NCBI RefSeq assembly: GCF_000422485.1
Contig: NZ_KE383853.1
Coordinates: forward strand, 117,154-181,153
Direction: 5' to 3'
DNA from: Paenibacillus pasadenensis DSM 19293
GTDB lineage: Bacteria > Bacillota > Bacilli > Paenibacillales > Paenibacillaceae
DNA: 64,000 bases
The position numbers and the translations under genes are program-made. This document shows, piece by piece, positions 59,917 to 64,000 of this stretch. Every line of letters starts with the position of its first letter. Positions within the stretch are counted from its first letter, which is position 1. A model generated the notes under the pieces. It searched no databases, was not told the origin of the DNA, and saw only the letters and a program-made list of their open reading frames with translations.

Positions 59917-61668
59917 TCAGATCGTGCCGACCGCTTCCGAGCTGCCGTCCTCTGCGGACGGCGCAGGGCTGTCCGAGCCGGCGACAGGCGCGAGCCGGTA
60001 GACGCGCGACTCGTACGGCTTCAGCGACAGCTGCGCGATCGGCGCCTCGGCGTCGGCCAGCTCGCTCGCGAGCAGCAGCTCCGTGCGGCGGCCCTCCAGC
60101 TCGCCGGCCAGCTCCGCATGGGCATCCGACGAGCTCAGGTTGCAAAGCACGAGCAGCTTTTCGCCGTCCAGCGTCCGCGTGTAGGCGTAGATCTGCGGAT
60201 GGTCGTCCAGGACGAGATCGTACGTGCCGTAGACGAGCGCCTCATGCTCCGTCCGCAGGCGGATGAGCCGCTTGTAGTGATGGTAAATCGAGTCCGGGTC
60301 GTCGATCGCCTGCTGCACGTTGATATGCGTGTAGTTCGGATTCAGCTTGAGCCAAGGCTCGCCCGTCGTGAAGCCGGCTTGGTCGTCCGCGCTCCACTGC
60401 ATCGGCGTGCGCGAGTTGTCGCGGCCGGTCTTCCAGATGACGCGCATGACGTCCTCATGGCTCTTGCCGTTCATCGTCTCGTAGCGGTACAGGTTCTTGA
60501 TCGCGACGTCGTTGTAGTCCTCGATCGACGGGAACTGCACGTTCGTCATGCCGATCTCCTGCCCCTGGTAGATGAACGGCGTGCCCTGCATGAGGAAGTA
60601 CATCGTCGCCAGCGTTTTGGCCGACTGCTTCCAGTAGACGCCGTCGTCGCCCCAGGTGGATACGGAGCGCGCCTGGTCGTGGTTCTCGAGGAACAGCGCG
60701 TTCCAGCCGCTGCCCTCCAGCCCTTTCTGCCAGCGCGTCAGCGTCTCCTTGAGCGAGGCGAGGTCGAGGCCGCCCTCCGGGCTGCGGTTCCAGAGGCCGA
60801 GATGCTCGAACTGGAAAATCATGTTGAAGGCGCCCTTGCGCTCGTCGACCCATGCCTCCGCATCGTCGGCGGTCACGCCGTTGGCTTCGCCGACGGTCAC
60901 CGCCTCGGGATGCTTGGCGAGCGTCTCTTCCTTCAGCTCGGCGAGGAAGCGGTGGATGCCCTCGCGGTTCATATGCCCGTCGAAGCTCGGCACGTACGGC
61001 AGCCCTTGCGGGTTCGGCAGGTCCGGGAAGCCTTCGACTTTCTTGATATGCGAGATCGCGTCGACGCGGAAGCCGTCGATGCCCTTGTCCAGCCACCAGT
61101 TGACCATATCGTACAGGTCGCGGCGCACGGCGTCGTTTTCCCAGTTGAGGTCGGGCTGGCGGCGCGAGAAGATGTGCATGAAGTACTGGCCGGTCTTGTC
61201 GTCGAACTCCCACGCCGGGCCGCCGAAAATGCTCTCCCAGTTGTTCGGCTCGGCTCCCGTCTCGGCATGCGGATCGCGCCAGATGTAGTAGTCCCGCTTG
61301 TCGCTGTCGCGGGAGCTGCGCGACTCGATGAACCACGGATGCTCGTCGGACGTATGGTTGATGACGAGATCGAGGATGAGCTTCATGCCGCGGGCATGCG
61401 TCTCCTCCAGCAGCCGGTCGAAGTCCGCCATCGTGCCGAACTCTTCCATGATGTCCTGGTAGTCCGAGATGTCGTAGCCGTTGTCGTCGTTGGGCGACTT
61501 GTAGATCGGACAGATCCAGATCAGCCCGACGCCGAGCCCCTTGAGATAGTCGAGCTTCGAGATGATGCCGGGGATGTCGCCGATTCCGTCGCCGTTGCTG
61601 TCCATGAAGGACCGCGGATAGATCTGGTAGGCGACCGCTTCCTTCCACCAGCGGATGTTATGCGTCAT
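59917..61668 (-). CDS. GH13 alpha-glucosidase (oligo-1,6-glucosidase-like)
   Basis: This 583-residue cytosolic enzyme starts with the typical WWKEAVAYQIYPRSF. Catalytic residues are nucleophile D203 (GFRVDAISH), acid/base E261 (VTVGEANG) and D331 (FLENHDQ). Calcium-site-like DSNGDGIGD follows family usage. It cleaves alpha-1,6 (or alpha-1,4) glucosyl bonds of imported oligosaccharides such as isomaltose. Start at 61668 was chosen by similarity to family N-termini, with AAAGGGTG 11 bases upstream. The C-terminus has an extra ~20-residue tail. A cre/LacI-like site overlaps its expected promoter. Confidence 0.9.
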   Translation of the reverse strand: MTHNIRWWKEAVAYQIYPRSFMDSNGDGIGDIPGIISKLDYLKGLGVGLIWICPIYKSPNDDNGYDISDYQDIMEEFGTMADFDRLLEETHARGMKLILDLVINHTSDEHPWFIESRSSRDSDKRDYYIWRDPHAETGAEPNNWESIFGGPAWEFDDKTGQYFMHIFSRRQPDLNWENDAVRRDLYDMVNWWLDKGIDGFRVDAISHIKKVEGFPDLPNPQGLPYVPSFDGHMNREGIHRFLAELKEETLAKHPEAVTVGEANGVTADDAEAWVDERKGAFNMIFQFEHLGLWNRSPEGGLDLASLKETLTRWQKGLEGSGWNALFLENHDQARSVSTWGDDGVYWKQSAKTLATMYFLMQGTPFIYQGQEIGMTNVQFPSIEDYNDVAIKNLYRYETMNGKSHEDVMRVIWKTGRDNSRTPMQWSADDQAGFTTGEPWLKLNPNYTHINVQQAIDDPDSIYHHYKRLIRLRTEHEALVYGTYDLVLDDHPQIYAYTRTLDGEKLLVLCNLSSSDAHAELAGELEGRRTELLLASELADAEAPIAQLSLKPYESRVYRLAPVAGSDSPAPSAEDGSSEAVGTI

Positions 61669-61708
61669 TTTATCCATCACCCTTTTGATCGTTGTTTTCG
61701 TTCAAGTT

Positions 61709-61724
61709 GTTCAAACGTTTGCAT
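61709..61724. promoter_or_regulatory. cre- or LacI-type operator of the GH13 gene
   Basis: A perfect ten-base palindrome CAAACGTTTG (61712-61721) lies in ATGCAAACGTTTGAAC, similar to the CcpA cre motif (TGNAANCGNWNNCA) with one or two mismatches. It lies just downstream of a possible -10 TATCAT (61730-61735 on the minus strand). Catabolite repression or a LacI-type regulator outside the window would bind here. Confidence 0.55.
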
Positions 61725-61885
61725 AACTCATGATAGCATATTCCGTAACGTCTGGCTTCTGTTTTTTGAGTCTATCTTTTTCCTTCCTGCTCCCAGTATG
61801 AACCGGTTCCTGGGTATTTAGACCGCGAGTTTTAACGGCGCCTGGAGCGACGCATGAAGTCCGGCTTGCGGATTACCCGCCTGCA

Positions 61886-61916
61886 GAAAAAAGCCAAGCC
61901 CGCAAAGGGCCTGGCA
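61886..61916 (-). terminator. Intrinsic terminator of the sugar catabolic operon
   Basis: On the minus strand GCCAGGCCC pairs with GGGCTTGGC around a TTTGC loop and is followed by six T residues, about 50 bases after the isomerase stop. Confidence 0.88.
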
Positions 61917-61962
61917 TATTCGTGTGCAAAGGTTCAACGGCCGTTTTAGAGACCGCTTGTGG

Positions 61963-62814
61963 CTATCCCATTTTCCAGTCGATTTTGTCCATGATGGCCT
62001 TCAGAGAGCGGATATTCTCCCTGGCGTACCAATCCGGCTCGGATTGGCGGCTGTGGAAGCCGATCTCGGCGGCGAGATAACCGCCGTAATTGATGTCCTT
62101 CAGTGCTTGCAGCACCGCTTCAAAATCGCCCCGGCCGTGTCCGGGCGGCAGACGGTCGCTGTCCGAGATATGGACATGGTGCAGCTTGTCGCCCATCCGG
62201 TACACATAATCGCTCGGCACCTCATTACGGTACAGGGCATGGATCGTATCAAACATCAGCTTCACGTTGTCGTGGCCGGACTGCTCGGCCAGAAGGATCG
62301 CGTCGTCGGCGGATTCGATCAGGTTGCTGTCCGTCGGCGTCGGCTCGATCGCGAGCGTAATGCCCAGCTCCTTCGCATACGGCGCAATTTTGTCGAGCGC
62401 TTCAAGACTGTAGCTCCAGGCCTCCGTCTGCGACGTGCCGAATACGACCCAGCCGGCCACATAGATGACGGTCGGGCACTCCCAGTCGTGGGCCAGCCGC
62501 AAAATGTCCTTGTAATGCTCCACGACCCAGGCGCGCTCTTCCGCTACCGGCGAGCTCGGGTTGTTGCCCGGTCCGCCGCCCGGCGCCGGAAGCATCGACG
62601 AGACGGCGAGCTTCTCCTTGCGCAGCAAGGCGAGGATGTCGCGGCGGCGCTCGGCGGTCAGATGTGCGGGCCAGGCATGGGGACTGGCGCAGCCGATCTC
62701 AATCGCGTCATAGCCGAAGCCGGCAATGCGCCGGATCGTCTCCTCCAGCGGATACGAAGGAACCCACACGGGGAAGCTGCTGTACACCCAGCTGTTAAAC
62801 GAAAGTCCTTTCAT
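61963..62814 (-). CDS. Sugar phosphate isomerase/epimerase family protein (AP endonuclease 2 fold)
   Basis: This 283-residue TIM-barrel protein of the xylose isomerase-like/AP2 family has DAIEIGCASPHAWPAH, LAIEPTPTDSNLI, VKLMFDTIHA, HHVHISDSDRLPPG and YLAAEIGF. Glutamate, aspartate and histidine metal ligands are at the usual places (E in IEP, D in FDT, H in VHI, E in AEI). Such enzymes epimerise or isomerise keto sugars, for example in inositol or sugar-acid catabolism. It is the last gene of the operon; the ribosome binding site is weak (AGAGGA). Confidence 0.85.
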   Translation of the reverse strand: MKGLSFNSWVYSSFPVWVPSYPLEETIRRIAGFGYDAIEIGCASPHAWPAHLTAERRRDILALLRKEKLAVSSMLPAPGGGPGNNPSSPVAEERAWVVEHYKDILRLAHDWECPTVIYVAGWVVFGTSQTEAWSYSLEALDKIAPYAKELGITLAIEPTPTDSNLIESADDAILLAEQSGHDNVKLMFDTIHALYRNEVPSDYVYRMGDKLHHVHISDSDRLPPGHGRGDFEAVLQALKDINYGGYLAAEIGFHSRQSEPDWYARENIRSLKAIMDKIDWKMG

Positions 62815-62864
62815 TCAAAACACGTCCTCTCGGAAAGATCGTCTTGCTGTTCAGGTCGCCCGCT

Positions 62865-63899
62865 TCAGTCCCAGACAAAGACCGCTTTCTCCGTCTTCCG
62901 CTCGTCGAACAGACGGAACGCCGTCTCGGCTTCCCCGATCGGGAACGTGTGGGAAACGAGTTTCTCCACCGGAAGGCCTTTCTCCATGATGAAACGCGTA
63001 ATCTCGTCATATTCAAAGATGGGAAAATACCAGGAGCCCATCACGGTGACTTGCTTGCGGATCAGCTGATTGCTGGGATGGATCGTCAGTTCGCGGCATT
63101 CACCGATGAAAGCGGCGCGGCCGTGCGGCCGCAGGACGTTCAAGGCCGCGTTTTCCGCGTGCGGGCTGCCGGAGCAGTCGATCGCGGCATCGGCGCCGCG
63201 GCCGCCCGTCATCTCCATCACTCGCGCCAGCACATCTTCCTTGCCGTTAATGACATAATCGGCGCCCAGTTCCTTCGCGACCTCCAGCCGTTCGTCCAGC
63301 ATGTCGACGGCGATGACGGTCGCACCGAGCCCCTTCGCAACCATGACGCCGGCGCCGCCCATCGGGCCCATGCCGAAGATGACCAGCGTGTCGCGGCCGC
63401 TGATGGCCAGCCGCTTCTGCGCGTGATACAGCGTACCGACCGCATCGGTAGATACCGCTGCCACCAGGTAACTCATGCCGTCAGGGATACGCATGCAGTT
63501 CTCGACCGGCACGACCATGTAGTCCGCGTCGCCGCCGTGCTGGTCGAAGCCGATGCATTTCCATTCCGGACAGAACATCCGGTAGCCGCTCTTGCAGTGC
63601 GCGCATTCGCCGCAGCCGACGGCGAGATACACCGCCACGCGGTCGCCTTCCTTGAAGCGGGTTACTCCTTCGCCTACCTGCACGATTTCGCCCGCCGGTT
63701 CATGGCCGGGATGGATGCATCCCGACTTCGTCGCTTCGCCTCCGACCACCGCATCGCTGCCGTAGTACAGGCTCATATCGCTGCGGCAGATCGCAGACGC
63801 CTTCATCTTGATCAGCACTTCACCGCCGCCCGGCGACGGAATCGGCACTTCCCTGATTTCGACCTTCTTGTCTCCCGGAAAAACAACCGCCTTCATCAT
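62865..63899 (-). CDS. Zinc-dependent medium-chain alcohol/polyol dehydrogenase
   Basis: This 344-residue MDR enzyme has catalytic zinc ligands C38 and H66-E67 (HPGHEPAGEI) and structural zinc cysteines C96, C99, C102 and C110. The Rossmann segment is FGMGPMGGAGVMVAKGLGA. It resembles sorbitol/threonine dehydrogenases and probably oxidises a sugar, polyol or sugar acid. Start at 63899 (two ATG codons in a row) follows AAGGAGG by eight bases. It is linked to a Gfo/Idh/MocA gene upstream and an isomerase gene downstream. Confidence 0.9.
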   Translation of the reverse strand: MMKAVVFPGDKKVEIREVPIPSPGGGEVLIKMKASAICRSDMSLYYGSDAVVGGEATKSGCIHPGHEPAGEIVQVGEGVTRFKEGDRVAVYLAVGCGECAHCKSGYRMFCPEWKCIGFDQHGGDADYMVVPVENCMRIPDGMSYLVAAVSTDAVGTLYHAQKRLAISGRDTLVIFGMGPMGGAGVMVAKGLGATVIAVDMLDERLEVAKELGADYVINGKEDVLARVMEMTGGRGADAAIDCSGSPHAENAALNVLRPHGRAAFIGECRELTIHPSNQLIRKQVTVMGSWYFPIFEYDEITRFIMEKGLPVEKLVSHTFPIGEAETAFRLFDERKTEKAVFVWD

Positions 63900-63919
63900 G
63901 ATGATTCCCTCCTTGGGGG

Positions 63920-64000
63920 TTAAGTTTTTACGCGTATCCAGCGTTCCTCTTCGTGGCTCTGAAGGATGGCTTCGGTAATGCACATGGACAAGTGCCCGTC
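63920..64000 (-). CDS. C-terminal end of a Gfo/Idh/MocA-type oxidoreductase (partial)
   Basis: The last 26 codons before a TAA (63920-63922) are readable: DGHLSMCITEAILQSHEEER then WIRVKT. The ending EAILQSHEEERWIRV is typical of the C-terminal helix of Gfo/Idh/MocA dehydrogenases, which often occur with AP2-type isomerases in sugar or inositol catabolism. Its start lies outside the window. The stop is 20 bases before the start of the zinc dehydrogenase, so they are cotranscribed. Confidence 0.65.
   Translation of the reverse strand, partial: DGHLSMCITEAILQSHEEERWIRVKT

Overview
The window is GC-rich, densely coded Gram-positive DNA, most likely from a high-GC member of the Paenibacillaceae (Paenibacillus or a close relative). 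The evidence is strong AGGAGG-type ribosome binding sites and frequent GTG/TTG starts. The window also has sigma-A promoters, sporulation genes (ylbJ, yunB, a lytH-like peptidase) and Bacillales families (YycC, YutD, YneK/DUF2621, DUF2225, IDEAL domain). No rRNA, tRNA, CRISPR array, transposase, phage gene or plasmid replication gene was seen. No stretch without a gene exceeds 300 bases. Most of the window looks like ordinary core chromosome.

Layout. Positions 1-10.8 kb hold housekeeping genes: the end of a tRNA methyltransferase (MnmM type), a VOC protein, mannose-6-phosphate isomerase, a B12-binding radical SAM protein, a stalk-domain trypsin-like protease, a DUF985 cupin, an M24 peptidase, methionine aminopeptidase, a CtpA-type protease and a HAD phosphatase. 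Positions 10.8-14.8 kb are a sulfate ABC transporter operon (cysT-cysW-cysA-sbp, minus strand) with a promoter and a CymR-like box. Positions 14.9-26.9 kb carry central metabolism and repair genes: YigZ, pgi, a beta-hydroxyacid dehydrogenase, an ECF sigma/membrane partner pair, ppnP, transketolase, purU, endonuclease IV with a C-terminal extension, and small envelope proteins.

Positions 26.9-37.9 kb are a compact ten-gene Tad/Flp pilus operon on the minus strand: a CpaE/TadZ-like ATPase, TadA, TadB, TadC, Flp pilin, a TadE-like protein, a DUF5702 protein, a second TadE-like protein, a prepilin peptidase and a DUF6382-FHA protein. Its leader has a good sigma-A promoter followed by a perfect intrinsic-terminator hairpin only 24 bases before the first start codon. 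This suggests transcription attenuation of pilus expression.

Positions 38-51 kb hold transaldolase, PepF, YycC, a truncated hemoglobin, a free-standing 30-residue membrane microprotein gene, ylbJ, NAD kinase, YutD with a very long arginine/glycine-rich tail, lipA, the lytH-like peptidase, an SDR, yunB, an IDEAL-domain protein and an autoregulated-looking Rrf2 regulator. ylbJ and yunB share the same sigma-E-like box. Positions 51-64 kb are accessory nutrient uptake: a secreted GH26 mannanase-like enzyme, an Opp-type peptide ABC operon with two copies of an 18-bp palindrome at its promoter next to an ArsR-like regulator, a GH13 alpha-glucosidase with a cre/LacI-like operator, and the end of a sugar/polyol catabolic operon (oxidoreductase, zinc dehydrogenase, sugar-phosphate isomerase).

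The main points for follow-up are regulatory: the Tad leader attenuator, the duplicated palindromes at oppA, the Rrf2 palindrome, and the paired sigma-E boxes. The microprotein and the YutD tail are also worth checking.
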